Shown: positions 19,441-33,514, numbered from the stretch's first letter. The stretch is DNA of 38,762 nt from an uncultured Pelagibacteraceae bacterium (GCA_902589155.1 CACIRV010000005.1:1-38762); one strand, 5' to 3'. The notes: a model not told the origin generated them from the letters alone. Numbers and translations are program-made.

Positions 19441-20841
19441 ATGGATAATTTTGATTTAGTAGTAATTGGTGGAGGCCCAGGAGGCTATGTTTGTGCTATA
19501 CGAGCTGCTCAACTTGGTTTAAAGACAGCTTGCGTAGAGTCCAGAGGAGCTTTAGGCGGAACTTGCTTAAACGTTGGTTGTATTCCTTCAAAAAGTTTAC
19601 TAAATTTGTCTGAGAACTTTCACAAAGCTAAAAAAGATTTCAACCAACAAGGAATTGAGATTGAGGGCATTAAGCTTAATATCGAAAAGATGATGTCGAA
19701 TAAGAATAAATCAATTCAAGTTCTTACCAAAGGAGTGGAATTTTTATTTAAAAAGAACAAGGTAACTTATTTAAAAGGAAAAGGAGTAATATTTTCAAAA
19801 AATGATGTTGTAGTTTACGATAATAATAAAAAAACTAACTATAAGACAAAAAATATTGTTATTGCTACCGGTTCTGAAGTAGCTTCTTTACCAGGTATAA
19901 AAATAGATGAAAAAAATATAATTTCTTCAACTGGTGCTTTATCACTTAACAAAGTGCCAAAAAAATTAGCAGTGATTGGTGGTGGCTACATCGGTCTAGA
20001 AATGGGTTCTGTGTGGTCCAGACTAGGATCGGAAGTGACTGTGATTGAATATCTTGATTTCATAACTCCTGGAATGGACAAAGAAATTTCTAATGAATTC
20101 AAAAAGATTTTAATTAAACAAGGCATAAAATTTAAGATGGGATCAAAAGTTAATTCAGTTAAAAATGTTAACTCAAAGGTATTAATAAATTATACAGATA
20201 TTAAAAACTCAAAAGATGAAACTTTAGAAGTTGATAAGGTGTTAGTTTCTGTTGGACGAAAGCCATATACTGAAGGACTTAATCTAACAAAAGTAGGTGT
20301 TAAAAAAGACAATAAAGGAAGAATAGAAATTAATGAAAAATTACAAACATCAATTCAAAATATTTATGCTATTGGAGATGTTATAAAAGGACCAATGCTA
20401 GCACATAAAGCAGAGGAGGAAGGAATAGCGGTAGCAGAAATTTTAGCAGGACAAGCAGGGCACGTTAATTATGATGTTATACCGGGAGTAATTTATACCT
20501 CTCCTGAAGTAGCCGCAGTAGGTAAAACTGAGGAACAACTAAAAAAGGAAAATAAAGATTATAAAGTCGGAAAATTTCCTTTCTTAGCTAACTCAAGAGC
20601 AAAAGTTAATAATGAAACTGACGGTTTTGTTAAGATTTTAGCTGATAGTAAATCAGATAAAGTTTTAGGTGTACATATTATTGGCCCTCATTGCGGAGAT
20701 ATGATTGCGGAGATGGCTTTAGCAATGGAATTTGGGGCAAGTGCGGAAGATATAGCCAGAACCTGTCACGCTCACCCAACTCACACGGAAGCAATAAAAG
20801 AAGCTGCATTAGCTGTTGATAAAAGACCAATTCATTTTTAA
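19441..20841 (+). CDS. lpd: dihydrolipoamide dehydrogenase
   Basis: Lpd (E3) reoxidises dihydrolipoyl groups and makes NADH, and serves 2-oxo acid dehydrogenase complexes and usually glycine cleavage. The 466-residue protein starts with the FAD loop VIGGGPGGYVCAI. The redox disulfide is Cys42/Cys47 in GGTCLNVGCIPSK. A second dinucleotide loop VIGGGYIGLEMGS binds NAD. The C-terminal HAHPTHTE supplies the His445-Glu450 pair. It directly follows sucB, so it is probably the E3 of this complex. The 28 bases to priA show no terminator. Confidence 0.97.
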   Translation: MDNFDLVVIGGGPGGYVCAIRAAQLGLKTACVESRGALGGTCLNVGCIPSKSLLNLSENFHKAKKDFNQQGIEIEGIKLNIEKMMSNKNKSIQVLTKGVEFLFKKNKVTYLKGKGVIFSKNDVVVYDNNKKTNYKTKNIVIATGSEVASLPGIKIDEKNIISSTGALSLNKVPKKLAVIGGGYIGLEMGSVWSRLGSEVTVIEYLDFITPGMDKEISNEFKKILIKQGIKFKMGSKVNSVKNVNSKVLINYTDIKNSKDETLEVDKVLVSVGRKPYTEGLNLTKVGVKKDNKGRIEINEKLQTSIQNIYAIGDVIKGPMLAHKAEEEGIAVAEILAGQAGHVNYDVIPGVIYTSPEVAAVGKTEEQLKKENKDYKVGKFPFLANSRAKVNNETDGFVKILADSKSDKVLGVHIIGPHCGDMIAEMALAMEFGASAEDIARTCHAHPTHTEAIKEAALAVDKRPIHF

Positions 20842-20869
20842 TTAAAATTAATTCTAATACTATTATTCT

Positions 20870-22813
20870 ATGAAAGCACAAGTTTTGTTGCCAAAAGTTT
20901 TTAATTTTCCTTTTACTTATAATTCTAAGGTTAAATGTAAAATTGGAAATTTAGTAGAAGTTCCATTTGGTGCAAAAAAAGAAATAGGCGTAATTTGGAA
21001 AAATAATTATACCGTACCAAAAAATATTAAAATAAAAGATATTAGCAATAAAACTGAATACTCAATTGATAAAAAGCTAGTTGACTATATAGAATGGTTC
21101 TCCTCCTATAATATGGTTCCTGTAGGTCTCGTTTTGAAAATGGCAATAGGAAGTACAAATCAATTTATAAGAATAAAAGATAATTCAATTGTAGTAAAAA
21201 AAACTAAAATAAATAATTTTAATTTGAATGAAGAGCAGTTATCAGCACTTAAATTTCTTGAAAAGGTAAATAATAAATTTGATGTGTCAGTTTTGCAAGG
21301 AACAACTGGTTCAGGAAAAACTCTAGTTTATTTTGAACGAATTAAAAAAATTGTGGAAAAAAATAATCAGGCCTTAGTTTTATTGCCAGAGATATTTTTA
21401 ACTAATGATTTTAAATCTAGGTTTGAAGATTTTTTTGGTTTTGAGCCAGCAATTTGGCATTCCAAAATAACACCTAAACAAAGAAGACTGATTTGGAAAG
21501 GAGTTTTAAAAAATAAAATAAAAATACTAGTTGGAGCTAGATCGGCTTTACTTTTGCCTTTTAAAAAACTTGGAATCATAATTGTAGATGAAGAACATGA
21601 CACGTCTTACAAACAGGACGAAAGAGTAATTTATAATGCTAGAGATATGGCAATTTCAAGAGCAAGCTTTGAGAAAATTCCTATACATCTTGTTACTTCT
21701 GTTCCCTCGATAGAAACATATAACAACATCCAAAATAAAAAATATAGACATATAAAAATTTTTAAAAGATTTGAAGATTATCCTTTACCCAAGGCAAAGA
21801 TAATTAATTTAAATTTAAATAAAATAAAAGATAAATTTATTGCTAATGAGACAATAGATTTAGTTAAAAATTTCTTAGATAGGGGTGATCAAATACTTTT
21901 CTTTATCAACAGAAGAGGTTTTGCTCCATATTTAATTTGTAAAAAGTGTGGCTTTAAACATGTTTGCTCTAACTGTTCATTATATTTAACATTTCATAAA
22001 ATAAAAGACAAAGCAATTTGTCACCATTGTTCTTTTGAAAAAAAAATAAAAACAAAATGCAAATCAACAGGCAACTGTGAATTTATTATGTATGGTCCTG
22101 GTGTAGAAAAAATATTTGAGGAAATTAAAGAAATATTTCCTAACAAAAAAATTAACATATTTTCAAGTGATTATTTAAAAACAAATGATGAAACAAAAAA
22201 TTTATTTAGAAAGATAAATGAAAATGAAGTAGACATTTTAATTGGAACCCAAATGATCTCAAAAGGGTTCAATTTTCCAAAGCTTAATTGTATTGTAGTC
22301 ATTGATGCTGACTTTTCTGGTAGAGGCTATGATTTAAGGACAACAGAAAAAAATATTCAGCTGTATCATCAGTTAAGTGGTAGAGCTGGAAGATTTAGCT
22401 CAGAATCATTAATAATTTATCAGACATTAACTCCTTATAATTCGACTCTTAATGAATTAATTAAAAATAAATCAGAACAGCTTCTTCAAAATGAACTCCA
22501 ACTAAGAGAAAAAAATAAATTACCTCCATTTACAAGATTGATTGCTATCATTGTGTCTTCAAAAGATCGCAGCTTAAGTTTGCAGGGAGCTAGAGAAATT
22601 AAAGTTAGATTAAACCAAATCCATGATCTTGAGGTTTTGGGACCAGTGGACTCTCCGTTATTAAAAATTAAAAAAAATTTTCGATCTAGGTTATTAATTA
22701 AGTTTAATAATCAAATTTTTATGCAAAAAAAAATAACAAAAGTACTAAATGGGCTTAAAATCTCACAAAAAATTAAACTTACGGTTGATGTAGATCCGAT
22801 CAACTTCAGTTAA
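20870..22813 (+). CDS. priA: primosomal replication restart helicase
   Basis: PriA recognises stalled forks and reloads the replisome. At 647 residues it is shorter than E. coli PriA (about 730). The Walker A loop GTTGSGKT is at 144-151 and the DEEH box at 240-243. The later helicase motifs GTQMISKGFNFP and QLSGRAGR are present. The zinc region has CKKCG, CSNC and CHHC, but the fourth pair is altered: Cys397-Lys-Ser-Thr400 where CxxC is usual, with a nearby Cys403 that may substitute. It sits just ahead of the atp genes, as in many alphaproteobacteria. Confidence 0.95.
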   Translation: MKAQVLLPKVFNFPFTYNSKVKCKIGNLVEVPFGAKKEIGVIWKNNYTVPKNIKIKDISNKTEYSIDKKLVDYIEWFSSYNMVPVGLVLKMAIGSTNQFIRIKDNSIVVKKTKINNFNLNEEQLSALKFLEKVNNKFDVSVLQGTTGSGKTLVYFERIKKIVEKNNQALVLLPEIFLTNDFKSRFEDFFGFEPAIWHSKITPKQRRLIWKGVLKNKIKILVGARSALLLPFKKLGIIIVDEEHDTSYKQDERVIYNARDMAISRASFEKIPIHLVTSVPSIETYNNIQNKKYRHIKIFKRFEDYPLPKAKIINLNLNKIKDKFIANETIDLVKNFLDRGDQILFFINRRGFAPYLICKKCGFKHVCSNCSLYLTFHKIKDKAICHHCSFEKKIKTKCKSTGNCEFIMYGPGVEKIFEEIKEIFPNKKINIFSSDYLKTNDETKNLFRKINENEVDILIGTQMISKGFNFPKLNCIVVIDADFSGRGYDLRTTEKNIQLYHQLSGRAGRFSSESLIIYQTLTPYNSTLNELIKNKSEQLLQNELQLREKNKLPPFTRLIAIIVSSKDRSLSLQGAREIKVRLNQIHDLEVLGPVDSPLLKIKKNFRSRLLIKFNNQIFMQKKITKVLNGLKISQKIKLTVDVDPINFS

Positions 22814-22826
22814 ATTCAAAATTGGC

Positions 22827-22840
22827 AACTTGATCAAGTT
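22827..22840. promoter_or_regulatory. perfect 14-bp palindrome ahead of atpH, possible operator
   Basis: AACTTGATCAAGTT reads the same on both strands. It lies in the 82-base gap between priA and atpH, 55 bases before the atpH start. A weak sigma-70-like pair, TTGATC at 22830-22835 and TAACAC at 22853-22858 (17-base spacing), would put the palindrome over the -35 box. The palindrome itself is directly seen; any regulator is inference. Confidence 0.4.
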
Positions 22841-22895
22841 ATTCTCTTATGGTAACACCACAACAATATTTCACGATCAAATCTAACAATTAAAA

Positions 22896-23453
22896 ATGAG
22901 TACAAATAAATCTTTCTCATCCGAAACATCAGAAAGGTATTCTCGTGCTTTATTTGAAGTAGCAAATGAGACTAAAGAACTAGATAAAATTGAGAATGAT
23001 GTTAGAAATTTTCAACTACTTTTTGACTCTAGCCTTGAGGTAAAAAATTTTATACAAAATCCCACTCAAAGTAAAAATACTCAAAATAGCGTAATTAATC
23101 TATTATCAGAGAAATTGGATTTTTCTAAAAATTTAAAAAATTTCTTTTTGTTATTAATTGAAAAAAGAAGAATATTCTTTGTAAAAAAAATTTCTGAAAG
23201 TTTTTTAAAATTATGTTCTAAAAAAAGAGGTGAAATCAAAGCATCATTAATTTCATCAAAAGAATTATCTTCAGTTGAACTTGATGAAATAAGTAAAGAT
23301 TTATCTAGTTCAATGAGATCAACAATAAAATTTGACTATAAAGTTGATAAAGAATTAATCGGAGGTTTAAAACTACAGCTAGGTAGTTTTATGATTGATA
23401 CCTCTATCAAAAATAAATTAAAAAAATATAAACAAGCAATGTTAGAAGACTAA
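22896..23453 (+). CDS. atpH: ATP synthase F1 delta subunit
   Basis: The delta subunit links the F1 head to the peripheral stalk. The protein is 185 residues. The N-terminal [11 protein letters not shown] is the usual helix-1 signature, and the C-terminal [21 protein letters not shown] is the conserved family motif. It is the first gene of atpHAGDC, 82 bases after priA; atpA follows after 1 base. The Fo genes are not in this window, in keeping with the split F1/Fo operons of alphaproteobacteria. Confidence 0.95.
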   Translation: MSTNKSFSSETSERYSRALFEVANETKELDKIENDVRNFQLLFDSSLEVKNFIQNPTQSKNTQNSVINLLSEKLDFSKNLKNFFLLLIEKRRIFFVKKISESFLKLCSKKRGEIKASLISSKELSSVELDEISKDLSSSMRSTIKFDYKVDKELIGGLKLQLGSFMIDTSIKNKLKKYKQAMLED

Positions 23454-23454
23454 A

Positions 23455-24983
23455 ATGACAATTAATCCATCAGAAGTTACAAAATTATTAAAAGATCAAA
23501 TTAAAAATTTTGGAGAAAAAGCTGAAGTTTCAGAAATTGGAAAAGTTCTTTCAGTCGGTGACGGAATTGCGCGTGTTTTTGGTTTAGATAATGTTCAAGC
23601 CGGTGAAATGGTAGAGTTTGAAGATGGATCAAAAGGAATGGCTCTAAATTTAGAAAGTGATAATGTTGGTGTTGTTATTTTCGGCGACGATAGAAAAATA
23701 AAAGAAGGAGATACGGTTAAAAGAACAAATGCAATTGTAGATGTTCCAGTAGGCAAAGAACTTTTAGGAAGAGTAGTTGATGGACTAGGAAATCCTATAG
23801 ATGGAAAAGGAGGACTTTCTGTTAAAAATAGAAAACGTGTTGAAGTAAAAGCTCCAGGTATTATTCCGAGACAATCTGTAAGTGAACCTATGCAAACAGG
23901 TTTAAAATCAATAGACTCTCTTATACCTATTGGAAGAGGACAGCGTGAATTGATTATAGGTGACAGACAAACTGGAAAAACAGCTGTAGCAATTGATGCA
24001 ATTATAAATCAAAAAAAAATAAATGAATCTTCGGACGAAAAGAAAAAATTATACTGTGTGTATGTTGCGATTGGTCAAAAGCGTTCTACTGTAGCTCAAA
24101 TTACAAAAACTTTAGAAGAGGCGGGCGCACTAAAATACACAACTATAGTTGCGGCTACTGCATCGGACTCTGCTCCGTTACAATTTTTAGCACCTTATAC
24201 AGGATGTACCATAGGTGAATATTTTAGAGACAATGGTATGCATGCTTTAATTGTTTATGATGATTTATCAAAACAAGCCGTTGCTTATAGACAAATGTCT
24301 TTATTACTAAGAAGACCACCAGGAAGAGAAGCGTATCCAGGCGATGTATTTTATTTACATAGCAGATTGTTAGAACGTGCATCAAAATTAAGCGATAAAA
24401 GTGGTGGAGGTTCTTTAACGGCTTTACCAATTATTGAGACACAGGCGGGAGATGTTTCAGCATATATTCCTACCAACGTTATTTCTATAACAGACGGACA
24501 AATATTTTTAGAAACTGAACTATTTAACCAAGGAATTCGACCAGCTGTTAACGTTGGATTGTCCGTATCGCGAGTAGGTTCTGCCGCTCAAACTAAAGCG
24601 ATGAAAAAAGTAGCAGGTTCAATCAAGTTAGAATTAGCTCAATATAGAGAAATGGCTGCTTTTGCACAGTTTGGTTCAGATTTGGATGCTTCAACTCAAA
24701 AATTATTGAATCGAGGAGCAAAATTAACTGAACTTTTAAAACAAGATCAATACTCTCCAATGACTGTAGCTGAGCAAGTAATTTCAGTATTTACAGGAGT
24801 AAAAGGTTATCTTGATGATATTGAGTTGAATAAAATAAAAAAATTCGAAAAAGATATTATTGAGAAGATTAAATCTGAAAGGCCTGAAATAATCAACTCT
24901 ATCGAGTCCACAGGAAAACTTGAAGAAAATACTGACAAACTTCTTTCCCAAATAATTGATGAATACAAAGCAGGAAATAAATA

Positions 24984-24984
<1 letters not shown>
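23455..24984 (+). CDS. atpA: ATP synthase F1 alpha subunit
   Basis: The alpha subunit forms the non-catalytic nucleotide sites of the F1 hexamer. It has 509 residues. The P-loop GDRQTGKTA starts at 169, with Lys175 as in E. coli. [15 protein letters not shown] and the arginine-finger region around [18 protein letters not shown] are intact. The stop overlaps the atpG start by one base. Nothing unusual was seen. Confidence 0.99.
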
Positions 24985-27283
<2,299 letters not shown>

Positions 27284-27285
27284 TA

Positions 27286-27678
27286 ATGTCAGAGAATTTT
27301 ACAGTAGAAATTATAAGTCCAGATAAATCAATTTTAAAATCAGAAGCTACAGAAGTGACAATTCCTTCATATGAAGGGCAAATGGGAATTTTGAAAGATC
27401 ACATACCTTTAATTACGTTTTTAAGACCTGGTTTAATAATAATCAAAGAAAATAGTGTGGAAAAAAAATTTTTTATAGAAGATGGGACAGTAGAATTCTC
27501 AAATAATAATTTATTAATACTTACTACAACAGCTAAAAATTTAGATAATTTAGATAAAAATTCTATAGATATAATTATAAAAAATTCTGAAGAAAAAATA
27601 AATAAAGATGAAATAAGTGACAAAGAACGATACTTATTGTCTTATAAGATTGATATACTTAAGGATATTAGTAGATAA
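27286..27678 (+). CDS. atpC: ATP synthase F1 epsilon subunit
   Basis: Epsilon binds the gamma foot and can inhibit ATP hydrolysis. The 130-residue protein starts with the beta-sandwich pattern FTVEIISPDKSIL, with EGQMGILKDHIPLITFLRPG, followed by a short helical C-terminus rich in Lys, Asp and Asn. It closes the F1 operon. Its last 11 bases overlap the end of the convergent rppH gene, so there is no room for a terminator between them. Confidence 0.93.
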   Translation: MSENFTVEIISPDKSILKSEATEVTIPSYEGQMGILKDHIPLITFLRPGLIIIKENSVEKKFFIEDGTVEFSNNNLLILTTTAKNLDNLDKNSIDIIIKNSEEKINKDEISDKERYLLSYKIDILKDISR

Positions 27679-28138
27679 ATTTTTTTAGTTCTATCAGTAA
27701 TTTTTCATAAACATCTTTTTTAAAATCAACAATTACGCTAGGCAGTTCATTCATTTCTATCCATTTCCATTCAATGAATTCAGGATGTTTTGTTTTTAAA
27801 TTGATTTCACTTTCCTCTCCGTTAAATCTAACTACAAACCATTTTTGTTTTTGTCCTCTGAATTTACCCTTCCAAATAATTCCTAGAAGATTTTTAGGCA
27901 ATTCGTAATGGAACCATCCGTCTAATTCTTTTATAATTTCAATATTTTTTATACTTGTCTCTTCATGCAATTCTCTTTTCATTGCTGTTAAAAAATTTTC
28001 ATTTTTATCCACTCCACCTTGAGGCATTTGCCATTTATCGACAGGATTATCTTTACGTTTTCCTACAAAGATTTTATTTTTCTGATTTAGAACAATTGCA
28101 CCTACACCAATTCTTAAAGGAAGTGTTTTTTTGACCAT
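27668..28138 (-). CDS. rppH: RNA pyrophosphohydrolase (Nudix)
   Basis: RppH removes pyrophosphate from the 5' end of transcripts and so starts mRNA decay. The 156-residue protein starts LPLRIGVGAIVLN and has WQMPQGGVDKNE followed by the Nudix box at 41-63 (G-x5-E-x7-RELHEETSI). The acidic metal ligands are intact (Glu56, 59 and 60), although the usual Gly near the end is Ser62. It is the last gene of the leftward run, 4 bases after ctpA, and overlaps atpC tail to tail. Confidence 0.93.
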   Translation of the reverse strand: MVKKTLPLRIGVGAIVLNQKNKIFVGKRKDNPVDKWQMPQGGVDKNENFLTAMKRELHEETSIKNIEIIKELDGWFHYELPKNLLGIIWKGKFRGQKQKWFVVRFNGEESEINLKTKHPEFIEWKWIEMNELPSVIVDFKKDVYEKLLIELKKFIY

Positions 28139-28142
28139 ATTT

Positions 28143-29279
28143 TTAAGAGTTAAATAATTTTAGAGCGTAGTTTAACTGATTGTCGCTTTTTGAATTTATT
28201 TTAAAATCGTCACCTTTTTCCTCAACTATAATGTCAGGAGTAACTCCTACTTCCGATATAGAGTCACCTGAAGGCAGATAATATTTAGAAATTGTAAGTC
28301 TCATACCTCCACCGTTACGCAAAGGAATGATTGACTGGACAGAACCTTTGCCATAAGAATTTTCTCCTAAAATAATTGCTCTTTTATGATCTTTAAGTGC
28401 TCCAGCAAATATTTCAGAAGCTGACGCAGAACCATTGTTAATTAAGACTATTATAGGCTTGCCTTTAACTTGATCACCTTTTCTAGCAAAAAACTTTCTA
28501 GTTTCAGACGCTTTTCGTCCTTTAGTAGAGACTATTTCACCATCATTTAAAAAAAAGTCTGTAATATTGATAGCCTGTGTTAATAATCCTCCAGGATTAT
28601 TTCTTAAATCTAATATGTAACCATTTATTTTCGAATCTTTTTCTAATTTTTTTACAATATCAAGAAATTGTTTATCGCTGTTTTCATTAAATGACTTGAG
28701 TCTTATGTAGCCCAAATTTTTTCTCTTTCCAACGATTTCAGAATTTACTGATTTGATTTCTATTATTTTTCGAGTAACTTTAAACTTTAACGGTTTTTTT
28801 ACATTTTTTCTTCTAATAGTTAGCTCTATAGAAGTCCCTACAGGTCCTCTCATTAGTTTAACAGCTTCCATTAAAGATTTTCCCTGAACTTGTTCATTAC
28901 CTATCTTCACTATGTAATCCCCTGCTTTTATTCCAGCTTTTGCTGCAGGCGTGTCATCTATTGGAGATATAACTTTTACTACTCCAGACTCCATACCTAT
29001 TTCTATACCCAATCCTCCAAATTCACCTCGAGTATCAGTTTGCATTTCACTAAATAATTCAGGGGACATATATGCCGAATAAGGATCAAGAGATTGAAGA
29101 ACCCCATTAATTGCCGAGTCCATCATTGTAGACTCATTAACATCATCTACATAATCTTTTTTGATTTTTTCAATAACTTCTCCAAAAAGATCAATTTTTT
29201 CGTAAAGCTTATTATTGGAATAAGAATATGTAAAAGTTAAATTTAAAAATAATATTATATAAAGTGTAATTTTTTTCAT
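28143..29279 (-). CDS. ctpA: carboxy-terminal processing protease (S41)
   Basis: This is a periplasmic serine protease that trims or degrades envelope proteins. It has 378 residues. An N-terminal signal sequence (1-21) is followed by a helical segment, a PDZ domain (about 85-165, with EFGGLGIEIG and GIKAGDYIVKIG) and the S41 core. The nucleophile serine is in NNGSASASEIFAGAL and the catalytic lysine is in NSYGKGSVQS. It is shorter at the C-terminus than many CtpA proteins. It overlaps rsfS by 4 bases (ATGA). In relatives rlmH and a murein hydrolase activator gene often lie between rsfS and ctpA; here they do not. Confidence 0.94.
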   Translation of the reverse strand: MKKITLYIILFLNLTFTYSYSNNKLYEKIDLFGEVIEKIKKDYVDDVNESTMMDSAINGVLQSLDPYSAYMSPELFSEMQTDTRGEFGGLGIEIGMESGVVKVISPIDDTPAAKAGIKAGDYIVKIGNEQVQGKSLMEAVKLMRGPVGTSIELTIRRKNVKKPLKFKVTRKIIEIKSVNSEIVGKRKNLGYIRLKSFNENSDKQFLDIVKKLEKDSKINGYILDLRNNPGGLLTQAINITDFFLNDGEIVSTKGRKASETRKFFARKGDQVKGKPIIVLINNGSASASEIFAGALKDHKRAIILGENSYGKGSVQSIIPLRNGGGMRLTISKYYLPSGDSISEVGVTPDIIVEEKGDDFKINSKSDNQLNYALKLFNS

Positions 29280-29623
29280 ATCATTGCCTTTTCTTTAGGT
29301 ATTTCTTCTGACCACATTTTTTCTAAATCGTAAAATTCTCTTTTTTCAGGATGAAAAATATGGACTATAATGTCATTTGTATCAACTAATTTCCAGTCAC
29401 TGCTTTGTCTTCCTTCAATACGACATTCTTCTAATCCTATTTTCTTTAGTTCAGTTACAAGAATTTCTGAAAGAGCTTGCAGGTGTCTAGATGAAGTACC
29501 TGAAGCTATAATCATATAATCAGCTATATAAGATTTATTTTTTAAATTTATAGTGGTGATATTTGTAGCTTTATTTCTATCTAAAATTTTTTCAATATTT
29601 CTTTTTATGTCTATTATTTTCAT
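29276..29623 (-). CDS. rsfS: ribosomal silencing factor
   Basis: RsfS binds ribosomal protein L14 and blocks subunit joining under nutrient limitation. The 115-residue protein matches the family (DUF143): ADYMIIASGTSSRHLQALSE, GRQSSDWKLVDTNDIIVHIF and a FYDLEKMWSE ending. Its start overlaps the nadD stop by 1 base, and nadD-rsfS is a widely conserved pair. Confidence 0.94.
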   Translation of the reverse strand: MKIIDIKRNIEKILDRNKATNITTINLKNKSYIADYMIIASGTSSRHLQALSEILVTELKKIGLEECRIEGRQSSDWKLVDTNDIIVHIFHPEKREFYDLEKMWSEEIPKEKAMI

Positions 29624-30165
29624 TAAAAATATTTTAAATAATTTTTTTTAATATTTGATGAGGAAACATCAATTAATTTGTTATTTATATAGATAATGTT
29701 TCTTTTATTTAGATATTTCACTACAATAGATTCTTTGCTCTTTTTATCATATCCCCTCCTAGAAAAAACAACTAATTTTGTCAATTTAACAATCTTTTTC
29801 CAACTTGTCCACTTGTGAAAACCCAATAAGTTATCTGAACCTAAAATTAAACATAAATTTTTTTGTTTTTTAATCTTTATAAAATAATTAATTACGTTAA
29901 TTGTATTAGAGGATTTGATTTTATCATCTAAATATAAAACTTTAATTTTTTTATATTTTTTGACAGCTTTTTTGGATCTTGATAATCTTTGTTTTAATGA
30001 AAAAAAAGGTCTTTTTTTAAAAGGATTTTTTTTTGTAACAACCCAATAGATTTTTTTAAGCTTTATTTTTTTTAGACTAATTTTAGAAATTTCAACGTGT
30101 CCTTTATGTGGAGGATCAAAACTTCCACCAAAAATACCTATTGCTTTTTTATTGTGGATTAACAT
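29623..30165 (-). CDS. nadD: nicotinate-nucleotide adenylyltransferase
   Basis: NadD joins ATP and nicotinate mononucleotide to form deamido-NAD. The 180-residue protein has the nucleotidyltransferase start GIFGGSFDPPHKGH with the HxGH motif (His20, His23). It has LILGSDNLLGFHKWTSWKKI and the C-terminal signature, here seen as DVSSSNIKK. It is very lysine-rich and slightly short for the family. It lies 3 bases after proA on the same strand. Confidence 0.94.
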   Translation of the reverse strand: MLIHNKKAIGIFGGSFDPPHKGHVEISKISLKKIKLKKIYWVVTKKNPFKKRPFFSLKQRLSRSKKAVKKYKKIKVLYLDDKIKSSNTINVINYFIKIKKQKNLCLILGSDNLLGFHKWTSWKKIVKLTKLVVFSRRGYDKKSKESIVVKYLNKRNIIYINNKLIDVSSSNIKKNYLKYF

Positions 30166-30168
30166 TAA

Positions 30169-31410
30169 CTAAGATCTAATAATTCCCTTCCCAGAAACAA
30201 TATATTTATATGAAGTTAGCTGATTAATTCCAACGGGACCTCTAGGAGGAAGCTTATTGGTGGAAATTCCGATTTCTCCCCCAAATCCAAATTCACCTCC
30301 GTCTGCAAACTGAGTTGAAACATTATGCATTGCTATAGAACTATTGACGCCATTTAAGAATATTTTTGCATCTTTAGAACTGTTTGTGATGATGCTATCA
30401 GTATGCATAGTTCCATACTTCAAAATATGATTAACTGCATCCTTAACATTTCTAACGGTTTTTATAGATATTTTTGCGTCTAAATATTCTGTTTTCCAAT
30501 CAATTTCTTTTGCATTTTTTAATTTATTTTTAAAAAGTTTATTAATTTTTCTGTCTACACGTACTTCACAGCCTGATGAGATCAATGAATTTATTATCGT
30601 TTTCCCATGGGAATTTAATGCTTTTTCCTCAATTAACAAAGTTTCTAGTGCACCACAAATGCTTGTTCTTCGCATTTTTGCATTAATAATAATTTTTTTG
30701 GCCATGGATAAATTTGCACTTTTATCTAAGTAGATATGACACAATCCCTCAAGGTGACCAATCACATGAATTTTTGAAAACTTTTGAACTTTTTCTACCA
30801 GTCCTTTTCCTCCTCTCGGCACAATTACATCAATATAATTGTTCATTTTTGAGAGAAGTGAATCAACAATTTTTCTTCCCTTTTTTTCTATAAACTGGAC
30901 ACAATTCTTATCAATGTTATTTCTACTTAATGAGTCACGAAATAGATTTGCAAGTAATTTATTTGAATTATACGCCTCTGACCCACCTCTTAAGATAGAA
31001 CAATTTCCAGATTTTAAACACAAGGCCGCAACATCTGCTGTAACATTAGGTCTACTCTCGTAAACTACACCTATAACTCCTATTGGAGTAGCAACTTTTT
31101 TAATTTTAAGTTTATTTGGTCTTTGCCATTCTTCTAATACATTACCAATTGGATTTTTAAATTTTGCTATTTCATTTATTGAGTGTCTAATTTGATCAAT
31201 TCTTCTATTATTTAAAATTAATCTATCTATTAAATGTTTTCTTTTTACATTTTTAACATCTTTTAAATTTTCTTTTATTATCTTTTTTTTGTTTTTTAAA
31301 ATTACTGTATTGTAATTGTTTAAAACTAATTTAATTTTATTATGTTTAATATCTTTTAGTTTTTCAAAAGCTTTTCTTGCATTTAAACCTATTTTTTCTA
31401 AATATTTCAT
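30169..31410 (-). CDS. proA: gamma-glutamyl phosphate reductase
   Basis: ProA reduces glutamyl-5-phosphate to glutamate semialdehyde with NADPH in proline synthesis. The 413-residue length is normal. Motifs: GVIGVVYESRPNVTADVAAL, LRGGSEAYNSN, VIVPRGGKGLV, the catalytic cysteine in MRRTSICGALETLL, and FGFGGEIGISTNKLPPRGP near the end. It directly follows proB (1-base gap), so ProB and ProA are made together, which suits the unstable intermediate. Confidence 0.97.
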   Translation of the reverse strand: MKYLEKIGLNARKAFEKLKDIKHNKIKLVLNNYNTVILKNKKKIIKENLKDVKNVKRKHLIDRLILNNRRIDQIRHSINEIAKFKNPIGNVLEEWQRPNKLKIKKVATPIGVIGVVYESRPNVTADVAALCLKSGNCSILRGGSEAYNSNKLLANLFRDSLSRNNIDKNCVQFIEKKGRKIVDSLLSKMNNYIDVIVPRGGKGLVEKVQKFSKIHVIGHLEGLCHIYLDKSANLSMAKKIIINAKMRRTSICGALETLLIEEKALNSHGKTIINSLISSGCEVRVDRKINKLFKNKLKNAKEIDWKTEYLDAKISIKTVRNVKDAVNHILKYGTMHTDSIITNSSKDAKIFLNGVNSSIAMHNVSTQFADGGEFGFGGEIGISTNKLPPRGPVGINQLTSYKYIVSGKGIIRS

Positions 31411-31411
31411 T

Positions 31412-33506
<2,095 letters not shown>

Positions 33507-33514
33507 TTATAAAT

